Below are positions 52,119-60,807 of a stretch of 64,000 bases of DNA, one piece after another. The number at the start of each line of letters is the position of its first letter. Position 1 is the stretch's first letter. The position numbers and the translations under genes were made by a program. The notes beneath the pieces were generated by a model. The model saw only the letters and a list, made by a program, of their open reading frames with translations. It was not told where the DNA came from and did not search any database. Origin of the DNA: Amycolatopsis mediterranei (GTDB lineage Bacteria > Actinomycetota > Actinomycetes > Mycobacteriales > Pseudonocardiaceae); the NCBI RefSeq assembly GCF_026017845.1, contig NZ_CP100416.1, forward strand, positions 8,862,364-8,926,363, written 5' to 3'.

Positions 52119-53176
52119 CGCAGGTCCAGCGCCGCCGCGACCGCCGAGGGGTCCACGGCGAGGGGTTCGACCTCGACGTTGCCCGCGAGCGCCGTCTGCG
52201 GGTCCTTCAGGCCGTGTCCGGTGACCGTGCAGACGACCCGCGAACCGCGCGGGAGCCTGCCGTCGGCGGCCGTGGCCAGCAGGCCCGCCACGCTGGTGGC
52301 CGACGCCGGCTCGACGAAGACGCCTTCGCGGCCGGCCAGCAGCCGGTAGGCCTCGAGGATCTTCTCGTCGGTGACGGCTTCGAAGAGGCCCTCCGACTCG
52401 TCCTTGGCCTTCACCGCGGCGGTCCACGACGCCGGGCTGCCGATCCGGATCGCCGTCGCGATCGTGTCCGGGTCGCGCACCGGCTCGCCGTGCACCAGCG
52501 GCGCCGCACCGGCCGCCTGGAAGCCGAACATCCGCGGGGTGTTCTTCACCACATCGTCGGCGGCGTACTCCGAATACCCCGCCCAGTAGGCGGTGATGTT
52601 CCCGGCGTTGCCGACCGGCAGGCAGTGGATGTCCGGCGCGGTGCCGAGCACGTCGCAGATCTCGAAGGCCGCGGTCTTCTGGCCGGCGATGCGCACCGGG
52701 TTGACCGAGTTGACCAGGGTGACCGGGTAGTCGGCCGCGGTCTTGCGGGCCAGCTCGAGGCAGTCGTCGAAGTTGCCGTCGACCTGCAGGATCCGCGCAC
52801 CGTGCAGGACGGCCTGGGCGAGCTTGCCCATGGCGATCTTGCCCTGCGGCACCAGCACGGCGCAGGTGAGGCCGGCGCGGGCGGCGTAGGCGGCGGCCGA
52901 GGCGGAGGTGTTGCCGGTCGACGCGCAGATCACCGCCTTGAGCCCGCTGGCGAGCGCGTGCGTGATGGCCACGGTCATCCCGCGGTCCTTGAACGAGCCG
53001 GTCGGGTTGGCCCCCTCGACCTTGAGGTACACCTCGCAGCCGGTCAGCTCGGACAGGTGGTGGGCGGGCAGCAGCGGCGTGTTGCCCTCCCCGAGCGTGA
53101 CGACTCGCGCCCCGTCCGGGACCGGGACACGATCCCGGTACGCCTCGATGAGTCCGGGCCACGGGTGCCTGATCAC
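52115..53176 (-). CDS. thrC: threonine synthase
   Basis: A 353-residue PLP enzyme of fold type II making threonine from O-phosphohomoserine. The PLP lysine is in TGSFKDRGMTVAITHA, the phosphate-binding loop of the cofactor is PVGNAGNITAYWAGY and ICASTGNTSASAAAYAAR is the active-site loop. GTG at 53176 overlaps the end of hom by four bases. Confidence 0.96.
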   Translation of the reverse strand: MIRHPWPGLIEAYRDRVPVPDGARVVTLGEGNTPLLPAHHLSELTGCEVYLKVEGANPTGSFKDRGMTVAITHALASGLKAVICASTGNTSASAAAYAARAGLTCAVLVPQGKIAMGKLAQAVLHGARILQVDGNFDDCLELARKTAADYPVTLVNSVNPVRIAGQKTAAFEICDVLGTAPDIHCLPVGNAGNITAYWAGYSEYAADDVVKNTPRMFGFQAAGAAPLVHGEPVRDPDTIATAIRIGSPASWTAAVKAKDESEGLFEAVTDEKILEAYRLLAGREGVFVEPASATSVAGLLATAADGRLPRGSRVVCTVTGHGLKDPQTALAGNVEVEPLAVDPSAVAAALDLR

Positions 53177-54498
53177 TGGTCTTCGCCTTCCACGCGCATC
53201 ACGCTGACAACTTCGTGTACCACGTCGAGCCGGCCGATCTCGTCCACAGTGGACTGCAATGCCGCGTCGGGTGCCTGGTGCGTCACCACGACCAGGCTCG
53301 CGCGGTCGCCGACGTCGCTCTGGCGCACCGCCGCGATGCTGACGCCGTGGTCGGCGAACGCCTGCGCCACCTGGGCGAGCACGCCGGCGCGGTCGGCCAC
53401 CGACAGGCTGACGTGGTACCGGGTCGGCGTCTGGCCCATCGGCCGCACCGGCAGGGCCGCGTGCGCGGATTCGCGCGGGCCGCGGCCGCCGACGACCCGG
53501 TTGCGGGCCACCGCGACGAGGTCGCCGAGCACCGCGCTCGCGGTCGGGGCCCCGCCCGCGCCCTGGCCGTAGAACATCAGCTCGCCGGCCGCGTCGGCCT
53601 CGACGTAGACGGCGTTGAACGCGCCGCCGACCCCCGCGAGCTGGTGGCGGCGCGGGATCATCACCGGGTGCACGCGGGCGGACACCGACTCGACGCCGTC
53701 ATCGTCGGTGACCCGCTCGCAGATGGCCAGCAGCTTCACCGTGCGCCCGAGCCCCCGGGCCGCCGCGAGGTCGGAGGCGGTGACGTCGGCGATGCCCTCG
53801 CGGTGCACGTCCGACGCCGTCACGCGGGTGTGGAAGGCGAGGGAAGCGAGGATCGCGGCCTTCGACGCGGCGTCGTAGCCGTCGACGTCGGCGGTCGGAT
53901 CGGCCTCGGCGTACCCGAGCCGGCTGGCCTCGTCGAGCGTCTCGGCGTAGCCGGCGCCGGTGGAGTCCATCGCCGAGAGGATGTAGTTCGTGGTGCCGTT
54001 GACGATGCCCATCACCCGGGTGATCCGGTCGCCCGCGAGGGATTCGCGCAGCGGCCGCAGCAGCGGGATGGCCCCGGCCACCGCGGCCTCGAAGTAGAGG
54101 TCGGCGCCCGCGGCGTCGGCCGCCTCGAACAGGTCCGCGGAGTGCTCGGCCAGCAGTGCCTTGTTCGCCGTGACGACCGACTTCCCGGCCTTCAACGCGG
54201 CGAGCAGCCAGCCGCGCACCGGCTCGATGCCGCCGACCAGTTCGACAACGACGTCGACGTCGTCACTGGTCACGAGCTTTTCGGCGTCGGCGGTCAGCAG
54301 CTCCGGCGGCAGCTCGGGGTGCTTGTCCGGACGGCGGACGGCGATGCCGGCCAGCTCGACCGGCGCGCCCGCCCGCGCGGCCAGCTCCCCCGCCTGCTCG
54401 GTGAGCAGCCGGGCGACCTCGCCGCCGACGGTCCCGCAGCCCAGCAGCGCGACCCTGATCGGACGTCGGTCGGCTGCAGGCAGTTCGGAAGCAGACAC
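53173..54498 (-). CDS. hom: homoserine dehydrogenase
   Basis: A 441-residue enzyme reducing aspartate semialdehyde to homoserine. Order: NAD(P)-binding GCGTVGGEVARLL, the loop VTANKALLAEH, catalytic-domain motif GIVNGTTNYILS with GYAEADPTADVDG, and a C-terminal ACT domain (about 355-430, YHVSLSVADRAGVLAQVAQAF) for allosteric threonine feedback. Six bases separate it from lysA. Confidence 0.96.
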   Translation of the reverse strand: MSASELPAADRRPIRVALLGCGTVGGEVARLLTEQAGELAARAGAPVELAGIAVRRPDKHPELPPELLTADAEKLVTSDDVDVVVELVGGIEPVRGWLLAALKAGKSVVTANKALLAEHSADLFEAADAAGADLYFEAAVAGAIPLLRPLRESLAGDRITRVMGIVNGTTNYILSAMDSTGAGYAETLDEASRLGYAEADPTADVDGYDAASKAAILASLAFHTRVTASDVHREGIADVTASDLAAARGLGRTVKLLAICERVTDDDGVESVSARVHPVMIPRRHQLAGVGGAFNAVYVEADAAGELMFYGQGAGGAPTASAVLGDLVAVARNRVVGGRGPRESAHAALPVRPMGQTPTRYHVSLSVADRAGVLAQVAQAFADHGVSIAAVRQSDVGDRASLVVVTHQAPDAALQSTVDEIGRLDVVHEVVSVMRVEGEDQ

Positions 54499-54504
54499 GG
54501 TGTT

Positions 54505-55935
54505 TCAGACCTCCAGGCGCAGCATGTCGTCGGTCGTCTCCCGCCGCAGCAGCAGCCGTGAGCTGCCGTTGCGCACGGCGACCACGGCCGGGCGGGGCAT
54601 CCGGTTGTACGTGCTCGCCATCGAGTAGCAGTACGCGCCGGTCGCCGCGACCGCCAGCAGGTCGCCGGGAGCCAGCGTGTCGGGCAGCCAGCAGTCTCGT
54701 ACGACGATGTCGCCGGACTCACAGTGTTTTCCCACGACCCGGGACAACACGGCCGGTACCGGCTGTTCGTTGTCGCCCGCGGAGCGGGAAACCAGCCGGA
54801 CGTCGTAGACCGCGTCGTAGAGCGCGGTGCGGATGTTGTCACTCATCCCGCCGTCGACGCTGACGTACCGCCGCGCCGACTCGTCGCCGAGCGAGACGTC
54901 CTTGATGGTGCCGACCTCGTAGAGCGTGATCGTGCCCGGACCGGCGATCGCGCGGCCCGGCTCACCGGCGATCCGCGGCACCGGCAAGCCCGCGTAGGCG
55001 CACTCCTTGCGGACGATCTCGCGGATCTGCGTGATCATCTGCGCGGGCGGCGGCGGGTTGTCCTTCTCGGTGTAGGCGATGCCGAAGCCGCCGCCGAGGT
55101 CGACCAGGCTCAGCTGGTCGAGCAGCTCGGGGCCGTGTTCCTTGGCCAGGTCGGCGAGCAGCCCGACGACGCGGCGGGCGGCGACCTCGAAGCCGTCGGC
55201 GTCGAAGATCTGCGAGCCGATGTGGCTGTGCAGGCCGACGAGCTTGAGCGAACGCGCGTTGAGCACCCGGCGGACCGCCTCGGCGGCGTCGCCGCTCGCC
55301 AGCGAGAACCCGAACTTCTGGTCCTCGTGGGCGGTCGCGATGAACTCGTGGGTGTGCGCCTCGACGCCGACGGTCACCCGGATCAGCACGGACTGCACGA
55401 CGTCGTGGCGGGCGGCGATGTCGGCCAGCCGGGCGATCTCGAAGTACGAGTCGAGCACCACCGTGCCGACCCCGGCGACGACCGCGGCTTCCAGCTCGGC
55501 GGGCGACTTGTTGTTGCCGTGGAAGGTGATCCGCTCGGCCGGGAAGTCGGCGCGCTGCGCCACGGCGAGCTCGCCGCCGCTGCAGACGTCCAGGCTCAGC
55601 CCCTGCTCGGCCACCCAGCGGGCGATCTCGATGGACAGGAACGCCTTCGACGCGTAGTGCACCAGCGACGGGTCGTCGAAGGCCTCGGCGTAGTCCGCGC
55701 ACCGGGACTTGAAGTCGGCTTCGTCGACCACGAACAGCGGCGTGCCGTGCTGCTCGGCGAGCTCGCGGACGTCGACGCCGGCGATCCGGACGACACCGTC
55801 GGCGGCGCGGAAGGTGTTGCGCGGCCACACTTTCGCGGGCAGCTTGTCGAGCTCCTCGACCCCGGACGGCTGGTGCCCGGAAGTGTCGGCGTGGGTGTAG
55901 ACGTCGGCGTGCCTGGGGCCCGCGGGGTGCGCCAT
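54505..55935 (-). CDS. lysA: diaminopimelate decarboxylase
   Basis: A 476-residue alanine-racemase-fold PLP enzyme carrying out the last step of lysine synthesis. The PLP lysine is in HYASKAFLSIEIARW, substrate contacts in GGGFGIAYTEKDN and the partner-subunit cysteine in SGDIVVRDCWLP. An N-terminal extension of about 30 residues is usual for actinobacteria. ATG at 55935 begins three bases after the argS stop. Confidence 0.96.
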   Translation of the reverse strand: MAHPAGPRHADVYTHADTSGHQPSGVEELDKLPAKVWPRNTFRAADGVVRIAGVDVRELAEQHGTPLFVVDEADFKSRCADYAEAFDDPSLVHYASKAFLSIEIARWVAEQGLSLDVCSGGELAVAQRADFPAERITFHGNNKSPAELEAAVVAGVGTVVLDSYFEIARLADIAARHDVVQSVLIRVTVGVEAHTHEFIATAHEDQKFGFSLASGDAAEAVRRVLNARSLKLVGLHSHIGSQIFDADGFEVAARRVVGLLADLAKEHGPELLDQLSLVDLGGGFGIAYTEKDNPPPPAQMITQIREIVRKECAYAGLPVPRIAGEPGRAIAGPGTITLYEVGTIKDVSLGDESARRYVSVDGGMSDNIRTALYDAVYDVRLVSRSAGDNEQPVPAVLSRVVGKHCESGDIVVRDCWLPDTLAPGDLLAVAATGAYCYSMASTYNRMPRPAVVAVRNGSSRLLLRRETTDDMLRLEV

Positions 55936-55938
55936 TTC

Positions 55939-57600
55939 TTACATCCGTTCCGGAGCGGAGACACCGACCAGCGCGAGACCGTTGGCGAGCACCACGCGCG
56001 CCGCCTCGCAAAGAGCCACCCGGGCGTGGTTGGCGGGGGTGGCCGCCTCGTCGCCCTTGGGCAGCACGCGGGCCTCGCGGACCGCGTAGAACTTGTGGAG
56101 CGCGCCCGCGAGCTCCTCCAGGTAGCGCGCGATCCGGTGCGGCTCCCGCATTTCGGCCGCGCGGCGCACGGTCTCCGGGAACTCGCCGATCGTGCGGATC
56201 AGGTCGCCCTCGACCGGCAGTGTCAGCTGACCCAAGTCGACGTCCTCCGTGGACTTGAGACCGAGGTCCGCCGCCCCGCGCAGCATCGTGCACAGGCGCG
56301 CGTGGGCGTACTGGACGTAGTAGACGGGGTTGTCGTTGGAGTGCTTGCGCAGCAGATCCAGGTCGACGTCCAAAGTGGAGTCGACGGAGTAGCGGATCAG
56401 CTCGTAGCGGGCCGGGTCGACGCCGACGGCCTCGACGAGGTCCTCCATGGTGATCACGGTGCCTGCGCGCTTGGACATCCGGACCGGCTTGCCGTCGCTG
56501 ACCAGGTTGACCATCTGGCCGATCAGCACCTCGACCGTGGCGGGGTCGTCGCCGAAGGCCGCCGCGGCCGCCTTGAGCCGCGCGGTGTAGCCGTGGTGGT
56601 CCGCGCCGAGCATGTAGATGCACAGGTCGAAGCCGCGGTTGCGCTTGTCCTTGAAGTAGGCCAGGTCACCGGCGATGTAGGCCGGGTTGCCGTCCTGCTT
56701 GATGACGACGCGGTCCTTGTCGTCGCCGTACTCCGACGACTTCAGCCACCAGGCGCCTTCGTCGAAGTACAGGTTCCCGGAGTCCTTCAGCTGCTGGACG
56801 GCGGCGTCGACCGCGCCGGACTCGTGCAGCGAGTTCTCGTGGAAGTAGACGTCGAAGTCGGTGCCGAAGTCGTGCAGGCTCTGCTTGATCTCGGAGAACA
56901 TCAGGTTGATGCCGATCCGGCGGAACGTCTCGTGCCGCTCGGCCTCCGGCAGCGACAGCGCGCTCGGCTCGGCCTTGATGACCTCGGCGGCGATGTCGTT
57001 GATGTAGCCGCCCGCGTAGCCGTCTTCCGGCGCGGGCTCGCCCTTCGCGGCCGCGATCAGGGACCGGACGAACCGGTCGATCTGGGCGCCGGCGTCGTTG
57101 AAGTAGTACTCGCGGGTGACGTCGGCGCCCTGCGCGGCCAGCACCCGGCCCAGCGCGTCGCCGACCGCGGCCCAGCGGGTGCCGCCGAGGTGGATCGGGC
57201 CGGTCGGGTTGGCCGAGACGAACTCGAGGTTGATCCGCGTGCCGGCCAGCGCGTCGCCGCGCCCGTAGGCCGCGCCGGCGTCGAGCACCTGGCGCACGAT
57301 GTCGCCCTGCGCGGCGGCGGCGAGGCGGAAGTTGAGGAAGCCGGGGCCGGCGACCTCGGCCGAGGCGACGCCGTCGTCCGCCGAGACCGCCGCCGCGAGC
57401 GCCTCGGCGAAGTCACGCGGCTTGAGGCCGGCCTTCTTGGCCACCTGGAGGGCGAGGTTCGTCGCGTAGTCGCCGTGGTCGGGGTTGCGCGGGCGTTCGA
57501 TGGTCACCTGCTCCGGCAGCACGGCGTCGTCGATGCCGCGTGCGGCGAGCACCTGCACGGCGGAGCTGCGGACCAGGTCGGCGAGAGCGGCGGGAGTCAC
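55939..57600 (-). CDS. argS: arginyl-tRNA synthetase
   Basis: A 553-residue class I synthetase. Signature HIGH equivalent is PTGPIHLGGTRWA and the KMSK equivalent is RMSKRAGTVITM; the C-terminal DALR anticodon domain ends with ALVGVSAPERM. GTG at 57600 gives the standard start VTPAALADLVR. It charges tRNA-Arg, one of which (CCG) is encoded at 63418. First gene of the minus-strand argS-lysA-hom-thrC-thrB series. Confidence 0.97.
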   Translation of the reverse strand: MTPAALADLVRSSAVQVLAARGIDDAVLPEQVTIERPRNPDHGDYATNLALQVAKKAGLKPRDFAEALAAAVSADDGVASAEVAGPGFLNFRLAAAAQGDIVRQVLDAGAAYGRGDALAGTRINLEFVSANPTGPIHLGGTRWAAVGDALGRVLAAQGADVTREYYFNDAGAQIDRFVRSLIAAAKGEPAPEDGYAGGYINDIAAEVIKAEPSALSLPEAERHETFRRIGINLMFSEIKQSLHDFGTDFDVYFHENSLHESGAVDAAVQQLKDSGNLYFDEGAWWLKSSEYGDDKDRVVIKQDGNPAYIAGDLAYFKDKRNRGFDLCIYMLGADHHGYTARLKAAAAAFGDDPATVEVLIGQMVNLVSDGKPVRMSKRAGTVITMEDLVEAVGVDPARYELIRYSVDSTLDVDLDLLRKHSNDNPVYYVQYAHARLCTMLRGAADLGLKSTEDVDLGQLTLPVEGDLIRTIGEFPETVRRAAEMREPHRIARYLEELAGALHKFYAVREARVLPKGDEAATPANHARVALCEAARVVLANGLALVGVSAPERM

Positions 57601-57760
57601 TTGCCGAATTCTAGGTGTGCCCAGGTCGGGCGGTTGCATCGGTCTCGGCCACGTCACGGCAGGTGGGTGTGTGAGGCGTTAACGGTAGTCAGACGCGTGG
57701 TCTCTACACTGGCCCGGGCGGGAATCCGTCCGCAGCCACCAGAGGGAGAACGCGGGAGCC

Positions 57761-58615
57761 ATGGCGAACGGGACAACTCGGAAAAAGGGGTCGGCGGTGA
57801 AGGCGGCCCGTGGTTCCGTGGTGAGCAAGAAGGGCACCCCGTGGGGCACGATCATCGCCGTCGTCGCCATCGTGGCGCTGGCCGCCTCGGTGATCATCTA
57901 CTACATGGTGCAGTCCGCGCCGAAGCGTGCCCAGGCCGACCGTGAGGCCGCCGCCGCGTCGTTCGCGCCGACCGCGTCCGAGCCGGACCCCTCGAAGCGC
58001 ATTCCCGGCGTGGTGACCGCGACCTACACCGGCAGTGTCCACGTGCTCCCGACCGAGCGCGTCGCCTACGACAAGACCCCGCCGTTCGGCGGCCCGCACG
58101 ACCAGACGTGGGCCACCTGCACCGGCATCGTGTACCCGACCGCCGTCCGCACCGAGAACATGGTGCACGCGCTCGAGCACGGCGCCGTCTGGATCGCCTA
58201 CAACCCGCAGCAGATCACGGGTGACGCGCTCAACATGCTGAGCGTCCGCGCCAAGGGCAAGCCGTACACGATGCTGTCGCCCTACCCGGGCCTGGACAAG
58301 CCGATCTCGCTGCAGTCGTGGGGCCACCAGCTCAAGGTGGACGACGCCAACGACGCGCGCATCGACGAGTTCATCGCGGCGCTGCGGAGCAACCCGAACG
58401 GCGTCTACCCCGAGGTCGGCGCGTCCTGCGACGCGGTTCCGGGCCAGTTCGACCCGGACAACCCGCCGCCGTTCAACCCGGCGAAGCCGGGCCCCGACGC
58501 GAAGCCGATGGACTACAAGGGCAGCACCGCCGCGCAGGGTGAGCAGGGCATGCCGCAGTCCGCGCCGGCGTCCGCCCCCGCTTCGGCGCCCGCTTCCGCC
58601 CCGACGACGAAGTGA
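57761..58615 (+). CDS. DUF3105 membrane-anchored protein
   Basis: A 284-residue protein with a short basic N terminus, one helix (GTIIAVVAIVALAASVIIYY) and an extracellular DUF3105 domain: HVLPTERVAYDKTPPFGGPH, then VHALEHGAVWIAYNP with its histidines. The C-terminal end is an Ala/Pro/Ser tail (SAPASAPASAPASAPTTK). The histidine-rich core suggests metal binding but the role is unknown. Divergent from argS; coupled to the DUF305 gene by a GTGA overlap. Confidence 0.85.
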   Translation: MANGTTRKKGSAVKAARGSVVSKKGTPWGTIIAVVAIVALAASVIIYYMVQSAPKRAQADREAAAASFAPTASEPDPSKRIPGVVTATYTGSVHVLPTERVAYDKTPPFGGPHDQTWATCTGIVYPTAVRTENMVHALEHGAVWIAYNPQQITGDALNMLSVRAKGKPYTMLSPYPGLDKPISLQSWGHQLKVDDANDARIDEFIAALRSNPNGVYPEVGASCDAVPGQFDPDNPPPFNPAKPGPDAKPMDYKGSTAAQGEQGMPQSAPASAPASAPASAPTTK

Positions 58616-59325
58616 CCACCGAAGCCGGCCTCGACACCGATGAGGTCACCGAGCAGCCGACCTGGTCGCGCTGGGTGATCATCGGCGGGACGCTCCTCGC
58701 GGTCCTGCTGATCGGCGCGACGGCGGGGATGTTCTTCACCCGCGCCGTCGACGACCCGGCCACGGCCACCCCGGCCGCCGGTTCGGTCGAGGTCGGCTTC
58801 GCCCAGGACATGTCGACGCACCACCTCCAGGCGGTGACGATGGCGGGTATCGCCCGCGACCGCACGACCGACCCGGAGATCAAGCAGCTGTCGTTCGACA
58901 TCGAACGCACGCAGCTCGAACAGGTCGGCCGCATGAAGGGCTGGCTCATGCTGTGGGACCAGCCCGAGCAGCCGATCGGCGCGCCGATGCAGTGGATGAC
59001 GGAAACGATGACGGGCCACGACGGGATGTCGATGGCCCCATCCTCGGTCAACCCGGCGGAAGGCCCGCTGATGCCGGGCATGGCGACGGACACGGATCTG
59101 AAGAAACTGCGCTCGCTTTCGGGCCGCGAATTCGACGTGTATTTCCTCCAGCTGATGTTGCGCCACCACCAAGGCGGGACGTCAATGGCCCAGTACGCGG
59201 CGGCGCATTCCACGCTGCCGGCGTTGAAGGCGCTGGTGAACAGCATCTTGACGTCCCAGGGCGCGGAGATGGACCAGATCAAGCTGATGCTTTCCGGCCG
59301 GGGCGCCCAGCCACTGCCGGCCTAG
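58612..59325 (+). CDS. DUF305 membrane-anchored ferritin-like protein
   Basis: A 237-residue protein with one N-terminal helix (RWVIIGGTLLAVLLIGATAG) and an extracellular DUF305 domain: FAQDMSTHHLQAVTMAG and LMLRHHQGGTSMAQYA are the paired HH..M repeats, with many methionines (WMTETMTGHDGMSMAP). This set of His and Met ligands suggests copper binding. Operon with DUF3105. Confidence 0.87.
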   Translation: MTTEAGLDTDEVTEQPTWSRWVIIGGTLLAVLLIGATAGMFFTRAVDDPATATPAAGSVEVGFAQDMSTHHLQAVTMAGIARDRTTDPEIKQLSFDIERTQLEQVGRMKGWLMLWDQPEQPIGAPMQWMTETMTGHDGMSMAPSSVNPAEGPLMPGMATDTDLKKLRSLSGREFDVYFLQLMLRHHQGGTSMAQYAAAHSTLPALKALVNSILTSQGAEMDQIKLMLSGRGAQPLPA

Positions 59326-59328
59326 CCG

Positions 59329-59667
59329 TCAGAACTCGAGGTTCATCGTGTTGCCGTCGCCGATCTGCACGCCCTTCGAGTCGGTCACCGTGACGTGGTA
59401 CTTGCCCGCCCGGGCGCCCTCTGGGTCCGCCTCGCGCAGCACGGCCCGCGCGGCTTCGAGCACCGCGGCGTCGTCTCCCACGTTCGCCGCGGCCAGCTCC
59501 GCCGCCAGCTCCTCGGGGTCGTCCGGCAGCCGGCCGATGAGGCGCCGTACGCCGGACTTCAAGCCGTCGTAGGCTTTCTTCACCGCGTCCGTCGCCGTTT
59601 CCTTCGCTGCCGCCGCCGCGCCCGCCGCCAACGCGGTCATCACCAGTTCCACAGCCTCGATCGCCAC
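59329..59667 (-). CDS. small protein with C-terminal RHIM-like amyloid signalling motif
   Basis: A 112-residue protein. Residues about 1-90 are helical and Ala-rich (ELVMTALAAGAAAAAKETAT, then DAVKKAYDGLKSGVRRLIG), followed by a conserved AGKYHVTVTDSKG hinge and the C-terminal GVQIGDGNTMNLEF. The core VQIGxxNxM matches the V/I-Q-I/V-G signature of animal RHIM amyloid motifs and the RHIM-like class of bacterial amyloid signalling sequences, which link immune-type NLR receptors to effectors. No NLR or toxin is adjacent. It converges on the DUF305 gene (3-base gap). Confidence 0.65.
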   Translation of the reverse strand: MAIEAVELVMTALAAGAAAAAKETATDAVKKAYDGLKSGVRRLIGRLPDDPEELAAELAAANVGDDAAVLEAARAVLREADPEGARAGKYHVTVTDSKGVQIGDGNTMNLEF

Positions 59668-59733
59668 TGCACGCTCCCGGAGTCGAGCCGCCGTCTCCGG
59701 ACAGTCTCCCGGAGCGGGGCCGCCGTTACAGCG

Positions 59734-60654
59734 TCACCAGGAGAGTTCTTGGCAGCGGCGGGCGCACTGCGGCGCCTCCACCTGCAGCGTCGCGTGCTCG
59801 ATCGCGTACCGCGAAGACAGCAGGTTCTGCGCCTCCGTCAGCACGTCCGACTGCTTCGCCGGCGGCGCCAGCGTCAGGTGCGCCGAAGCCACCTCCATGC
59901 CGGACGTCAACGTCCAGACGTGCAGGTCGTGCACGTCCGCCACGCCCGGGAGGGCCGCCAGCTCCGCGTTGATCGCGCCGACGTCGACGCCCTGGGGCGC
60001 GTGCTGGAACAGGATGCGCAGCGCCCGGCGGGCCAGCGTCCACGTGCGGGGCAGCACGAACAGCCCGATCGCGACACCGATGATCGGGTCGGCGTAGCGC
60101 CAGCCCGTCAGCAGCGTCACCGCGCCGCTGATCAGGACGCCGACCGAGCCGATCAGGTCGGCCAGCACTTCGAGGTACGCGCCGCGGACGTTGAGGCTCT
60201 CCTTCGCCCCCGACCGCAGCACGGCGAACGACACCAGGTTGGCCACCAGGCCGGCCACCGCGACCAGCAGCACCGGCAGGCCCGGCACCGCCGGTGGCTC
60301 GCCGATGCGGCCGACGGCCTCGATCAGGACGTACCCCGCGACGCCGAACAGCAGCAGCGCGTTGGCCAGCGCGGCCAGCACCTCCGCGCGGTAGAGCCCG
60401 AAAGTGCGGCTGACCGTGGGCCCGCTGCGCCGCGCCAGGATGATCGCGGCCAGCGCCATGCCGACCCCGAGGACGTCGGTGAACATGTGGGCGGCGTCCG
60501 AGAGCAGGGCCAGCGAGCCGGTCGTCACGCTGACGACGAACTCGAGCACCATGAACCCGGCGCCGATGCCCAGGGCGATGGCCAGCCGTCGCACGTAGCG
60601 CCCCGACGCGCTCGCCGGCGCGATCGCGTGCCCGTGGCCGTGTCCCTGACCCAT
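59734..60654 (-). CDS. cation diffusion facilitator metal exporter (CzcD-like)
   Basis: A 306-residue CDF transporter with six helices. It begins with a histidine-rich tail (GQGHGHGHA), has metal-site HMFTDVLG in helix 2 (LLSDAAHMFTDVLGVGMALA) and the partner DLIGSVGVLISG in helix 5, and a C-terminal cytoplasmic domain (VADVHDLHVWTLTSG) ending with two cysteines. It should export zinc, cobalt or cadmium. ATG at 60654 is preceded by GGAGG; a longer start would precede the histidine tail. Confidence 0.92.
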   Translation of the reverse strand: MGQGHGHGHAIAPASASGRYVRRLAIALGIGAGFMVLEFVVSVTTGSLALLSDAAHMFTDVLGVGMALAAIILARRSGPTVSRTFGLYRAEVLAALANALLLFGVAGYVLIEAVGRIGEPPAVPGLPVLLVAVAGLVANLVSFAVLRSGAKESLNVRGAYLEVLADLIGSVGVLISGAVTLLTGWRYADPIIGVAIGLFVLPRTWTLARRALRILFQHAPQGVDVGAINAELAALPGVADVHDLHVWTLTSGMEVASAHLTLAPPAKQSDVLTEAQNLLSSRYAIEHATLQVEAPQCARRCQELSW

Positions 60655-60687
60655 GCCGCCTCCGTTCCCGGTTCGCCGTCGGGTCAA

Positions 60688-60711
60688 ACATATAGTCGGA
60701 TGCGCATATGT
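60688..60711 (-). promoter_or_regulatory. CDF promoter with overlapping inverted repeat
   Basis: ACATAT (60688-60693) and ATATGT (60706-60711) form an inverted repeat 34 bases before the exporter start. On the minus strand TTGCAC, 17 bases, then TATGTT can be read as -35 and -10, so the repeat overlaps the promoter. The arrangement resembles ArsR/SmtB-type metal operators, but no such regulator gene is adjacent. Confidence 0.55.
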
Positions 60712-60807
60712 GCAACAGAGGCCAGCCCAGGGTCATTCACGGGCAAGCTACCGCGCGCGGCCGGGCCACCCAATCCACCAGGCGGGGTTTCCCGCCAGGC
60801 GGACTCG

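Noticed and set aside
54724..57945. 1073-residue open frame antisense to lysA and argS
   Set aside because: Composition-driven antisense frame; both minus-strand genes are intact and well conserved.
59726..60736. 336-residue minus-strand frame overlapping the CDF gene
   Set aside because: Alternative frame of the CDF gene, without membrane helices or motifs.
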